A stretch of 64,000 nucleotides of DNA from Phanerodontia chrysosporium (taxonomy: Eukaryota; Basidiomycota; Agaricomycetes; Polyporales; Phanerochaetaceae): assembly GCA_001910725.1 (NCBI GenBank), contig MJGA01000003.1, positions 620,001 through 684,000 of the forward strand, written 5' to 3'. The notes beneath the pieces were generated by a model. It was not told the DNA's origin and made no database searches. It saw only the letters and a program-made list of their open reading frames with translations. Position numbers and translations under genes: made by a program. Positions 1 through 11,800 of the stretch are shown here, piece after piece (position 1 is the stretch's first letter; each line of letters begins with the position of its first letter).

Positions 1-33
1 CTCTCCTACCCCTTTTACTCACCCTGTACTTAG

Positions 34-622
34 CCCCGAAGACGCGCGAGGGCTACTACCACTACACAGGCGGCGTCGAGGCCGCCATCAAGCGCTCCCT
101 GAGCTTCGCGCCGTACGCAGACATGGTCTGGCTCGAGACGAAGCTGCCGGACCTCGCGCAGGCGCGCTACTTTGCGCGCAAGATCCGCGCGGTGCGCCCG
201 AACACGTGGTTCGTGTACAACCTCAGCCCGAGCTTCAACTGGGCCGCGCAGGGCTTCTCGGACGCGGACCTCAAGAACTTTGTCTGGGAGCTCGCGAAGG
301 AAGGGTGAGTCCGCGTGTCTTTGCATGCGAAGAGTACCGTTCGCTGAGCGGGCCATGGTAGATTCGTGCTCCAACTCATCTCCCTCGCGGGCCTGCACCT
401 CAACGCGGCCGCGACCTGCGAGCTCGCGTCCCGCTTCAAGACGACGGCATGCTCGCGTACGTTGACCTCGTGCAAAAGAAGGAGAAGGCCCTTGGCTGCG
501 ACGTCCTGACGCACCAGAAATGGTCCGGCGCGAACTACATCGACCGCATCCTGAACACCGTGTCCGCAGGCTCGTCGAGCACGTCTGCAATTCGCAAGGA
601 CTCCACCGAGCACCAATTTTAA
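34..622 (+). CDS. ICL1: Isocitrate lyase, C-terminal part (5' end outside window)
   Basis: Cleaves isocitrate to glyoxylate and succinate in the glyoxylate cycle. The window opens in an intron; an exon begins at 34, and the next intron is 305-361 (GTGAGT...TAG). Visible ICL signatures are KTREGYYHY, the substrate-site stretch [17 protein letters not shown] and [11 protein letters not shown]. The protein ends in EHQF, a normal ICL terminus. Anomaly: after the codons for SRFK (position 440) the frame is broken. The expected [12 protein letters not shown] follows only if one G is added at 440/441, so the sequence as given would terminate in a wrong frame. The protein family is certain; whether the break is real or a consensus error is not decided here. 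Confidence 0.93.
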
Positions 623-1039
623 AGTGCAGGCGTGACGAGAGAGAAGCAGCGTATCTCTATATTCCTGTTTGTTGCATTTTTGGTTACCAGAGGATGGAGG
701 ATGGAGGATGTACTATATACGCCCAAAACAAAAACAATGACACTAGTGTAATATATGGCAGGCGGCCGGACGCAGAAGAGGAAAGGCAGTGAAGCATTTA
801 AAGCCACCCGACCGAGCTCCAAGGCTTCCGCAGCAAGAAACTAAAGTATTAGATGATAAATACAGCACGTTCCAGGCGAAAGCAAGAGGGTTCGGCTCGG
901 ACCAGCCAGCGCAACAAGCACAACAATCATACAGCGAAGAAAAGACAGTACTCAGCAAAAGAAATGACGCAGGTATACGCTGAAGGTAAGATATGCACGC
1001 GAACAACAACAACATTACGGAAGCAGAGAAACAGCATGC
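623..1039. other. Convergent 3' intergenic region
   Basis: Lies between the isocitrate lyase stop and the stop of the minus-strand Ser/Pro-rich gene. A threefold GGATGGA-type short repeat sits near 690-710. I see no gene; probably two facing 3' UTRs. Confidence 0.6.
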
Positions 1040-4000
1040 TCAGTCCCGGTAAGCCATGACAGACTGGTCCAGCCCGTGGTACGGATACGACAGCGAGCCG
1101 TGCGGCGGGGAGACGATTTCGAACTGCGACGCGTCGAAACTTCGGCGGCTCTCGTACGACGAGTCGTCTGACGCGTGCGACTGACGACCCGCGGCGGTGA
1201 GCCCGTTGCGCGGGGGCGACGACGACGGGGCCATAAGCGGCGAGCGCATGCGCGGGGGCGACGACGCCGCCGACGCGTTTGACGACACGCTCGGGCGGCT
1301 CGTCGAGCGGTTGTGCTGGGCGTACTGTTCGGGCAGCGCCGGGCTCGGTGGGATGTCGCTGAGGGACGTCGACGAGCCGAGCGAGAGCGAGGAGCGCATC
1401 GCGCCCGCGGCCATGTCGAGCATGCTCGGGCGCCGCCGCCGCTTCGGCTCGGGCTGCTGTTCGGTGCTGGAGCGCGAGGCCGTCGAGGAGATCGAGCTCT
1501 TGGCCGAGCCTGTCGAAAGGCTGCCGCCCTTCAGAGACTTGAGGATGGACTTTCGGACGCTGTTTCTCTGTGAACCTGCAGCAGGAGGGGGTGCTTGTTG
1601 AGGTACAGGACGAGGCGGTGATGGTGAGCGAACAGGTCTAACCGGATGAATAGGATAAGGTGACTCCTGGTCAAAACGAAGGGCACGCAAATTATTTCGC
1701 GGAGGCATGCTTGCAGGTACGAATGGCGGGTATTCAGTCGGAGGTATTGACGACTTCGATATTGACTTCGCTCTTGACCGGCCTGCTGGCTGAGGTTGTG
1801 GCTGTGGCTGTGGCTGAGGACCTGTGGCGCCTGCGGTGGCATGTTGGGCGACACAGGACGCGACTCAGGCTTGCCCTGAGTGCTGACTGACTCCCTCTTC
1901 ACATCACTCTTCCTCCACAGCTTCCGGATGGTCTTGACGCTCATCAAGGAGGGAGAGGACGACTTACTATTGGCCTGCACGCTCGCCGCTTTAGCAATCT
2001 CATCAGACTCCATGGAGAAGCGGCTCGATGGCGTCAGAGACTGTGGCCGAGAATCCGGTGTGGAAGGGCCCGGGACCATCAGAGAGGCCCTATCAGGAAC
2101 GCTGGCAGCCTGAGTCGTGGAGCCGTCGTCGCTGTACGATTGCGAGTTCCGCTCGGACTCAATGCGAGTTGCTTCGGCTTCTGAAGGGTATCGTCCAAAT
2201 GGGTCAGGGGAGAGCGGTATCACAGGGGAGTCGAGACTACCAGTTGTGCCGTACATGTTGGGAACAGTGAGCGGCGGGTACAGGCCATGTTCCTCAGCTA
2301 ACGCGCGCTGCCGCGCAAGGGTCTCGTCTGAAGGAGCGTCGGACCTTGTTGACTGTCGCTGGAACTGCTTGGGCGGCTCGGTGGTCACACCATTAAAAGC
2401 AAATTTAGGTGGGGATGGTGGCCTGTCGTCGTCTGCGTCCTTGTTGTTGAGAGCTGAGTACGGCACTGCAGGCCATGCCGCACCACTTCCAGTAGGACTC
2501 CTTTGAAAGGATCGTCAGGACGTATGACTAGACGAGCTAGAGGGGACTAACTTGAGAGGCGGAGAGTCGTTACCCGAGCGGCGCGAGTAGGACGAGGTAG
2601 GTGAACGCATAGACGAATTAGACTGAGCGCGACGATGAATAGGGATGTCTTCGGGTTTCAAGTCAACGGACTGGAGATGGGGGCGAGGGGAAAACTGAGC
2701 AAGTGTCTGGTTGCATAGTGTCAACATTGTAGGCAACGTCTCAAGTTCAGCTATTCTGACCTTCTCTATCTCGTCCAATTGGGCAGCCATGATATACTGG
2801 CTTTTCCTTCTGTCATAAGGGTCGGAATCGTCATACTGTAAGACAAGGACAAAGCATTAGTACAAAGTCAGGGGATTGTAAGCATTGTAACTCACATCAC
2901 CATCATCAAGCGAAGGATCCAAGCCCAAGTCGAGATCGTCGAACACAGCACCGTCGCGTTTCTCGTCTTCAGGGCTCCTGATATTGACCTTCTTCAATAG
3001 CTCTTCGTCAAGCTCCTCCTCCTCGTCATCGTCGTCCTCCTCCGGGAATAGTGAGTGGCTCGACACGCGCGGGTTTCCCTCGGGCTCAGATCCGGTAGGC
3101 ACCCCATCAGACTTCGGGCTCGACAAGTAGGCCAGTTGAGCGCTGCCCGCACTCGACGGGTTCGGACTCTGCTCAGGAACACCAAGTTCGCCATGGCTCT
3201 GAGGCATGAGGTGAAGCGGGGGCGGGACGTGCTTCCTAATGGTACCAGCGGTCGTAGGCTCAGACTGGCGCTTCGCATTAGCCTCCTCTTCCGGGGGAAT
3301 CGACACGGTGAGTGGAGGCTTTGGCATCCGGTCGAGGAGCTCGGAAACTTCAGCTTCGTCGTCACCCTCTGGCATCTGCGCCTCGTCCCCCTCCTCAAGA
3401 TCATCAGGCAAGTTAGAGACAGCGGCCGCATCCAGAGCGAGGTCAACTACCTTGGGGTCTTTGTTTGGGTTCGCTCCGGACTCCGCACGCATTTCTGCCC
3501 AAGTCTCCGCGTCGGTGCCGAAGACGTCGTCTAATGGGTCGCCATCCGCGCGCATCGCGTCCAGGCGGGCAGTCAGCTCATCATCGCCATCATCATCCAG
3601 CTGCTCGTAGCCTTCCTCTTCCTCCTCTGTCACCAAGAACGCCGGCCGGTTCGCCCGCTTGTTCATCTTGCCCACCAGGCGCAAGTCCATCGGTGCCTTC
3701 TTCGACTCTTCCTCGCCCTCTTCGCCCTCACCCGCCTCGCTCACTGACCTCCTCCCGCTCATCCGGCTCTCCGCCCTCTTAGCATGCGTAATCCGCCTAC
3801 TCCGCACCCACGCCTTGTACCACCCAGCATTCCTCCTGTCGATGTCGAATTCGACCTTCGCCAGCACGGGCACGAGAGAAGGGGATTCAAGACCAGGGAG
3901 GGGAATAGAGCTAGCTTCCGTAGATGGGTCCACAGACGAAGCGGACTCGGGCGTATCCACCTCGCTTTGCGAAGAGTACGCGGACTGCGAGGGTGTCGAG

Positions 4001-4773
4001 GGCGACGGCGTCAGTGAAGGAGCGTCAGGAAGCCGCGGCGAGACCAACGCGCGCAGGTTCTGCGACTGCTGCAGCGGCGTGCCCATCACATCCTGGAGGA
4101 GTGCAGGCGACGACCTGCCGGCTATACCGTATCCAAGACCCAGACCGAGCGGTTTAGGACCTGGCGTCAGAAGCTCATCTTTCTCGGCCTTGAGCACTCT
4201 AGTCCAGATGTGTTTCCATATGTCTTCAGATATTCTTGGCCCCGGCTCTTCATTGCTTGCGGCGTTCATGGTCGTGATGAGATACAGAACCATACCAACT
4301 GTGCTCGGCAGAGCGTATTCCCGGGCAATTGCGGTCAACTGCGACTGCAGCGTAGAATACACGGGGACGAGGACCCCTCTCCGAATTGGGTGTGGTAGCC
4401 GAGGCAGTCGCCGGGACGGGCGCGAGATCGTCTGTGTCGTGTGGTAGATGGCGCGGTGGTATTACATGTAACAGGTATCTTGATGTGGAAGACGCGGTCG
4501 GAAGATGCGAGGACGCCATTGAAGGCGTTGGGGAGCGACCACGGCCATCGTTGGGGAATAATGGTGACGCGGGAGTCAGGCCTGAGTTACCGGGGGCGGG
4601 GCAAGGGAGAGTGAGCCGGAGGCAGGTACCGGTGTCGATACACCTAGGGCGTTCGCGAGTTTTGCCAGCCGGTGGGGAGCCAAAGGTGCTTTTGGCGCAG
4701 GCCATGGTGGCTGCTGACTGGTCGAAGAGGGTGATAGAGCAGAAGAGCTATCCGAGCGATTGGTCTTGGGCAT
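1040..4773 (-). CDS. Large Ser/Pro-rich uncharacterised fungal protein
   Basis: I do not recognise the family. Traced exons on the minus strand: 4773-4591, 4431-~2892, 2835-2552 and 2500-1040, with GTAACT, GTGAGT and GTTAGT donors. After a basic, Pro-rich N-terminus there is a conserved-looking block around YSTLQSQLTAIAREYALPS and VGMVLYLI, then an acidic linker, a basic segment (GWYKAWVRSRR) and a long Ser/Pro-rich tail with KTIRKLWRK and many SP/SPP motifs typical of phosphorylated cell-polarity or signalling scaffolds. Anomaly: around 1818-1822 the frame shifts inside a CAC-AGC repeat. Adding one C turns the sequence into an uninterrupted Gln-Pro repeat that joins the downstream frame. No catalytic motif or membrane segment is obvious. 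Confidence is for the gene, not for a function. Confidence 0.7.
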
Positions 4774-6360
4774 GATGATCGTAGGGAGTGGTGTTCGTTA
4801 GTGAGTGGAATTGCTTCGCATAAGCTGATAACGTCTGGCTCTGTGCAGATGAGTGTGTCTGTGTGCACGACGCATGTTAATAGCGCCATACCTATTTCCT
4901 CAAGCTGCAACGTCTCCCGCGCTGCCGGCCGTGGTGACCTGTCGACAAAGTGAATGCACGCGTGACAACAAGAGCTAGCTCGCGTTATGGTGCGGAAAGG
5001 TGAAACCACGCGGTGGCGGCCTGCAAAAAAGCTCGCGCAACCTAGACAAGTCGCGGGGATTAGAAGTAGGGAGAAGACAAGGAGGGACGAAAGGCTTTGA
5101 CGACCGTCGAGCCTTGCAACAACCTTCTTCAGAACCGTTCCATCGCCCGCTTCCCCGCTTTCAGCCGCATCAGGCAGGTCGTTCTCACCGTCTCCGCCAA
5201 AGCGCTCGCAGCACCTTTGTGGCTAACCGACGACCTGCTCAGCGCTCAGGCCTCCGTGGCTTTCTTCAGGTATATAAAACTTGCTGTCATCACATATATC
5301 GTCTACCATCTCGGTTCTGAACTGAAGCATCAGCAGCAACACGGAGTTGTTGATCACCGACTTCGGTCGCATGACAATTGCGTACGCTAGAGGTGCACCT
5401 TCAGGTAGACGTATCGACTCTAAAATTCCTGCATCGTCTCCTTTGTCATTATGCAGCAAGCATTGGACGACGGGACACAGCGCGGCGGCGCACCGCCTTA
5501 CCGTGTGGGCATCTTCACAATTTGGTCTCCTGTCGGCGCGTTGTTCGTAGTCGACCGCAAGTAATGGCTACAAGGACCCGCACTATGCCGCGTTTCAGCG
5601 TCAGTGTGCCTTCTATCACCTGCCTGGACGCCTTTCTACTTTCGAATAGACCGCACCCGCACTCAGATAGCTTGCCGAGGGCCTCACGCTGCTCACGGCG
5701 CATACGCCAACTGAGCGTGAGCACGCCACTCGTGTCTAGCCTCCATAGTGTATACCCGAGACTCCCCTCCAAGTTCCTGATCCTCGCGTCATCTTCGGTG
5801 CGTCCCCCTATGTGTCTTTCGTGGATCCATTCTGTGCACATATGACCTGCACGACATTCTCGACCTTGCACCAATTCAACTAGGGGGCAGGCAGCCCCTA
5901 TGGCGACCCACTCGAATGGACACTTCCCGGCTGACTGCGAGATTGCGGCGTTCCCAAGTTCTCCCGAGTCTCACCAGCCCCCAAGCCGATCGCAATGAAC
6001 CCGATGGGGCGGTCACTCACGAGGTATAGCGCGTCCGGAGCGGTATAGCAGCGTCCGCAGCCGCTGTGCTACTTGTTTCATTCGGGCAGCCCCAAGGACG
6101 CAGGCCGCATCATGCAATGCTAGCCAAGGGGATGTTGTAGGTGTCAAAATATCCCGGGTTGATTCACAGGTCGATAATGTACGGTAGAGGTTACAGTCCA
6201 GATGCGTGCGGAGGGGTGCAGTAAGTCCGTGAAAGTACTATAAAGAAAGTCGTGGTAACAATAGTCCGTGAACGCATGAGGGAAAGGAAGGTATCTCGTC
6301 GTGCAAATATTCGTCCATATCACCTCTCTGCGAAGGATGTGAGAAAGTGGGTGCAGATGC
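4774..6360. other. Gene-poor region with a TATA-like element
   Basis: 1.6 kb with no recognisable gene. TATATAAA at 5271-5278 on the plus strand precedes an ATG at 5451 that opens a 37-codon reading frame (starts MQQALDDGTQ). Nearby fragments in other frames look protein-like (GYKDPHYAAFQRQC around 5570-5610) but I could not join them by credible splices. It may be a decayed or lineage-specific gene. The segment next to 4774 is also the promoter of the Ser/Pro-rich gene. Confidence 0.4.
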
Positions 6361-7160
6361 CTAAGCAGCGACCGCGGCACCAGCCACAGCAGCAGCGACC
6401 ATCGCGAGCCAAGAGCCGTAGCCCATGGTGGAAGCACCGTTGTTGCCTTGGCCGTTGAAGGAGCTTGGGCTAGCGCCACTTCCGCTAGCGCTAGAAGTGC
6501 CCGAGCTCGCCGTAGATTGAGCGGGACTACCGGAGCTCGAGACGGTAATTCCGAACGGTGTCGTGCTGGTGCTAGCGCCCGACCTGCGTTTGACAGTTAG
6601 AGATGTTGACGTGTCAACGGCGTGAAGATTACTTACATTGTCGAGACAGGGAGAATAGTGCTTGACCCAGACCCCGACGACGTAGAGGACATACTCGAGG
6701 AGGTGGTAGTGACAGTGGGCGCGACAGTGACAGTACCCGACTGGGCGTAGACCTGGTTGATATTTGTGATGTTCACCGCCTGGATAGTATAGCCAGGACT
6801 GGAAACAAACGTGAGCGGCAGCACAACAGCAGAGGAAGCCGGTACAACTCACCCTGACGGAACGATGGGCAGAACCAGGTCGATGGAGCCCGCGGACGGG
6901 TTGACATTGTTTGCGATGGCAAACGAGTTGTGGAACACGTCGGCGTTCACGAGCTCGAGCGAGAAGGTGGGCGGGTCGCCAGCGGCAGTGGTCCAGGTGA
7001 TGTGCGCAGGGCCTCCCGAGGTAAGGTTGGTGGGCGTGTCGATTGTCAGTGCGGTGACAAAGGGAATGAGGAAGGCGAGGGTGCTGCGTGGGAAACACCA
7101 TGTGAATAACGGCCACCAGGTTTGGTCCGTGCACACGACCTACCTGAGCTTGAAGAACAT
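6361..7160 (-). CDS. Secreted Ser/Thr-rich GPI-anchor-type surface protein
   Basis: A fungal cell-surface protein of the small Ser/Thr-rich GPI class with a KRE9/KNH-like N-terminal beta-domain. Four exons: 7160-7144, 7083-6853, 6798-~6639 and ~6589-6361. The start MFFKLSTLAFLIPFVTAL is a signal peptide split by the first intron after 17 nt. It is followed by IDTPTNLTSGGPAHITW and then GSIDLVLPIVPSG, matching the family fold. The rest is Ser/Thr-rich with VTVAP repeats. The C-terminus ends in a hydrophobic Ala-rich tail (WLAMVAAAVAGAAVAA) preceded by small residues, as expected for GPI attachment. Role in the wall or membrane is inferred from the family only. Confidence 0.82.
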
Positions 7161-7543
7161 CGTAGCTAGTCGTAAGAAAGAGGAGTCGGGAGTCGGGGGC
7201 GGAGCGCGAAGAGAGGGCGGTGAGAGGGAGTGGTTGAAGGAGATGAACTTGCAGAGACTGGGCCGGACGTTTCAGTGAAGGGCTGGTTTATGTAGGATCG
7301 GCCCGCCGCACGTGGCTGGCTGCCGAAGCTTCTGGGGCGGACAGGGGCTATTCTCGTCGCGCTTCCCATCAACGCGTCCGCGTCATCCCTGGGCCTGTAC
7401 GAAATTTCGGGCATTTCCGCCCGCGGTCGAGACCGACAGCAGCCGTTCAACACACAACAGGACAGCAACAGAGCTCACATACACGACTCCGGAAATATCA
7501 TTCTCTGCACACACATAGATCACTCTAAATACTCTCCAGACGT
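7161..7543. other. Intergenic region upstream of the GPI-type gene
   Basis: Separates the start of the surface-protein gene from the ATP23 stop, both on the minus strand. It must hold the surface-protein promoter and the ATP23 3' UTR. I see no gene or clear motif. Confidence 0.5.
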
Positions 7544-8488
7544 CTAGAAAATCTTTGCGGTGACAATCGTACGTCAACATCACCCGGGTCTGCTGAGAAC
7601 TGTCGCGACGTGGACTCACCTCGTCGAATGGCCGGGTGTCGTTGAAGCAGCTCTCCCAGACCTCGTTCACAGCCCTCTCCGCAGTCGCATCGTCCGGGCA
7701 CGCTGGGTTGGCACGGACAGACATTACCGCTCTTCGGCGAACACAAGCCTGGCGCACCGAGAATGGTCAGTATCATTTCTCTGCTAGGCGATGCAGCCGC
7801 TGTGCACACCTGATGTTGCTTCGAAATTGACAAGAATCCACGTCGCAGCTCACGTGTAAACTTGCAGTCTCCGCTAAGGCTGTTGGCGCGGATCTAATCA
7901 TATGATACGACATAGTTAGGACAATTGAGAAGCGGCATTGAGCTGTGGATTACGAACCTCACTGCATGCGTGGTGGCGGAGGTTATTCCAGTCGACCTTG
8001 AACTTGACGTGGTCGTACATATGGACGAGCTCATGCATGATCGTGTCTTCCATATGTTGCTTGTGTAGAATGCGTTCTTGGCATATTGTTATCGCGCCAG
8101 CGTCGGGAGAGAAGCCGCCTGCTCTAACGGTAGAGCATGGCTCGCAGACGATATTTTGCGGTCCGACTTCACTGCCATTTCTTTGCAGATGCTCAAGCAT
8201 GAACACGATCGCAGGGCCTGCATTCACCAAGTCACGTAGAGACCTGTAGTCAGCGCTATAAACGAGCGGGCACATTGCAGCAGAACACCGGCACTCACTT
8301 TGACGCATAAGCTCCCTTTTCCACTTCTCACAGGTCTGGTTCTGGTACGCCTGCATCTCAGACCACCTCTCCTGCTCCGACAGACCGAGGCCGGTTATCG
8401 CCCCAAAGCGCCGCCTCCATCGATCGAAAAGGCCTGCGTCCTCCGAGGCTGAGCTATTTGAAGACGAGGGTGTGCCGTCGCTGGACAT
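7544..8488 (-). CDS. ATP23: Mitochondrial inner-membrane metalloprotease ATP23
   Basis: ATP23 processes Atp6 and assists ATP synthase assembly in the intermembrane space. Five exons traced on the minus strand: 8488-8299, 8217-7958, 7893-7810, 7748-7620 and 7552-7544; the introns are 81, 64, 61 and 67 nt. The zinc-binding HELVHMYDH (HExxH) is intact, followed by [19 protein letters not shown], and the [10 protein letters not shown]...[18 protein letters not shown] ending matches the family closely, including its conserved cysteines. The last exon contributes only Ile-Phe and the stop. It is divergently arranged with NTE1. Confidence 0.93.
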
Positions 8489-8887
8489 AATGCGGGCGGG
8501 GTGTTGAGTTCGGTCGCGCGAACGCTCTGCGGACTCCCGGAGCCGTAGCGCTCATTAATTGGCTCGCGTGGCCTTCGCGTGGCGGGCGGCGGCGCATCAG
8601 AGCGCAGGCGCCTGACGTCGATTGCCCGCGGAGGCCTGAAAAGGCGGGGCTGCTCGACTTTTTCGTGCCGTCACGGACGCTCGTCGCTCATCACGCACGT
8701 TCACCTCTCCCCTCGCTGTACCTTACGTCTCAGTACAGACAGAGTGTACCCTTACGTACTAGCACAAATCAAGAAAGGCGTGCCCACCTTCTTCCAGGGC
8801 CTCTGGATGTTTGCAACGCGCATATAACCCCAGCGAACACATCGGTACATCTCGGTACATCCTGGACCCTGCTCATAGTACACCGCG
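8489..8887. promoter_or_regulatory. Divergent promoter region of ATP23 and NTE1
   Basis: 399 nt between two divergent start codons. An ATTGG (reverse CCAAT) lies at 8558-8562. No TATA box is obvious for either gene. Confidence 0.5.
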
Positions 8888-11800
8888 ATGGAAGGCGTGA
8901 CGGATTCTGCAGGGAGCAGCGAGGGACATCCTCTCATCATCTTCCTCTCGTCGTTCTTCTGGGTAGTCCGTAAGTGCTGCAGCAGCAGACCTCATCGGTA
9001 TTCGCTGACCTTCGGTATCAAGTCTGGCTGCTCTCATGGGTCAGGCTACTTGTTGCGTTTGCCACTATATCTATACCTAGGTTCATCTATGCGGTGCTAT
9101 CCTACTCCATGACATTGACTGTAAGTCTGGTCAGGCACCGTACCATTCATCCTACTCACCCCGCGATACTCATTCGCCTAGCTCAACTTCTGGTCCTTCG
9201 CCATTATGTTTGGCCTCTCCTTGGTGGCACTCAATTATTGGATACGATTTCGCTACCTCAATGTATACACGAAGCTACAGGAACCACCGCTTGTCAAAGC
9301 CGATGCGCAGGAGCTGCATCCCGATGTCAACACCCCGGAGGCGGCACCAGCCTTCCACAACTACCTTGATGAATTCCTGCAGGCTGTCCGAGTGTTCGGT
9401 TTCTTGGAGAAGCCAGTACGCATGCCCCTCACACGCGCCCCTCAGACTCGGACTAACATACTCGCAAGGTATTCCACGAACTTGCACGGCACCTCCAGAC
9501 GCGTCGCCTCATCGCCGGTGACAGTATCTCGCTCGACCAAGACAAGAGCTTCTATTGCGTGGTCGATGGCACTGTACAGCTCTTCGCGCGTACAGGCCCA
9601 CAAAACGATGGACAGCAAGGCGGGTCATGGGACGACGAGGACATGAATGGCTACCAGCTCTTGAACGAAGTGGGGACCGGAGGCACGCTCTCGAGTCTAT
9701 TCACCATCCTCAGCCTCTTCACGGAGAACGTTAAGATAAGCTGGCAGGACGACCAAGTCCCCGAAGACCCACATGCAGATCCTGACGTCGATTCAGCCGT
9801 CAGTGACGAAAGAAGCTCTTCTCGCCCCCATTCCGCGTAAGGCCACGCCGTTCAGACTCGGACGTGTCAACCATGCACCTAGACCACGCGATCAGCCGGC
9901 GCAACGCGTCGCCCGAGCCTATGTCCCCGCGGTCACCACGAGGTCGCGGACGCGGAGCTTCGGTCTCGTCTTCTGGATCGACCGTCCATCCTGTGGACGT
10001 TTATTCACCGCCGCGGCGGAGATCCCTGTCCCAAGGTCCCTCCGTCTCTGGAATGTCTTCCTCTTCGACCCGGACGGCCTCTGCCGGACGCCCCAGGCGC
10101 AGACCTGTTCCTAATAATCCTGCGTATGGTTCATACGGTGTTGTTGCGAGGGCCACTGAAGATAGCACTCTGGCTGTGATTCCTGCGGAGGCGTTCAGAA
10201 GGCTTACCAAGAAATTTCCGAAGGCCGCGGCTCATATCGTGCAAGGTGAGCCTTTAAATTTCTGCTGAATCCTACGCATATTCTGATATTTTTGCAGTTA
10301 TCCTCACGAGGTTCTCTCGCGTGACGTTCAATGCCGCCCACAATTACCTTGGGTTGACCACTGAAGTCCTCCGTACTGAGAAGGCGATCAACGACATAGC
10401 ATGTCATCCTCTCCCTCCGTCGTTCTATGAAGGCGGTGGTTTGAAGCACCTGCGACAGCGCTTTGATGGCGTCCCAACGTCGACAAGTGACGAGGAAACT
10501 GACAGCGACTACTTCAGCTACCCGTCCTCGTCCAAGAACTCTTCCAATTCGTCACGTACTTCTGTCAACAACACTCTAAACGTATTAGATGACTCTGGCA
10601 GGCCGGTCGATAGCCTTCTCAAGCGCAGGTCTGGAAGCACTCCATTCAGAGGCAATTCGGCGCGCCAGCAGGTCCAGGCGGGCGACCTGCTTAGTTCTGC
10701 AGGCCGCTCGACCGAGACGATGAGGCCACACATGCGCTCGAGGAGTTCGCTCTACACTCCGCTTCCAACGCCTTCTGCATCTACCGGCGGCACGCACGGC
10801 GTGCAGCGGCTATCGAAGGACGAGTTCGACCTCCGGGACGAAGTCATGTCATGTATCGCCAAGTCAATCGGTCTGTTGCAGCCACCGCTGAGCGGCGAGG
10901 AGTCCGTGGAGGCGTCGCCGGCTTTCCCGCCTAGCGAAGCCGGACGGTCGCGCAGCGGTCCTGTGTTTGGCACGTCGTTCGGATCACTGTCGTTACTGGA
11001 GATGGGGGACGACACCGCCTCGAGTGCTACCGCATCTTCTTCTGGAAGGGACGACGGGTATCTAAGTGGACTGGATAATGAGGTGGAGATCCTCTTCTTC
11101 CCTGCTGGTTCGCTCCTGGCGAAGGCTGGTCAGCGAAATACCGGTGAGCAGCGTCGATTAAAGAGTCATGACCTACAGCTAATAGCGGCTCAGGTTTGTT
11201 TTACGTTATCGAGGGCTTCTTAGACATTCTCCTGCCTGAACCGACTGGGCCCAGCGTACCAGAACCCAAGTGCGCGCGCCAGAGCGAGGTTCGCACTTCG
11301 AAGTCCGATACACCTGCTTTCGAGAAGCATCCAACTCCGCGAACGCCCCGAGCTTCCGCTAACAAAGACCGCTCGCCAAAGCCCCTGTTCACCGTCAAAC
11401 CTGGTGGTATTGCCGGGTACTTGTGTACGTCTCATTTGGCTCTAACTTGACTTTCGGCTTACAATTTTGTAGCCTCGTTGTGTAACACTGCGTCTTATGT
11501 TGACATCAAGGCGAAAACTGACACTTATGTTGGCTTCCTGCCGGCGAACGCCCTAGAAAGGCTACTGGAGAAGAGGCCTATTGTTCTGCTCACATTAGCC
11601 AAGCGGCTGATCTCATTGCTCTCACCGCTCGGTACGTCTACAGCCTAGAATCTCCTGTAATGTTGCTGAACTCCGTCTATAGTCTTGCATATCGACGGCT
11701 CTCTCGATTGGGTCCAGGTCAACGCCGGTCAAGTCCTCTGGCGGCCTGACGACGTCAGTGACAGCTTCTATATTGTCATCAACGGACGTCTACGAGCAAT

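Noticed and set aside
8200..8488. ATP23 exon read through without an intron ([13 protein letters not shown]...)
   Set aside because: An 81-nt intron with GTGAGT and TGCAG ends restores [15 protein letters not shown], which matches the family; the read-through does not.
9760..9860. An intron to explain the NTE1 frame change
   Set aside because: GTCAGT at ~9798 pairs with a CAG at ~9855, but the 57-nt length keeps the wrong frame and meets a stop. Other AG sites give a frame with no NTE1 similarity.
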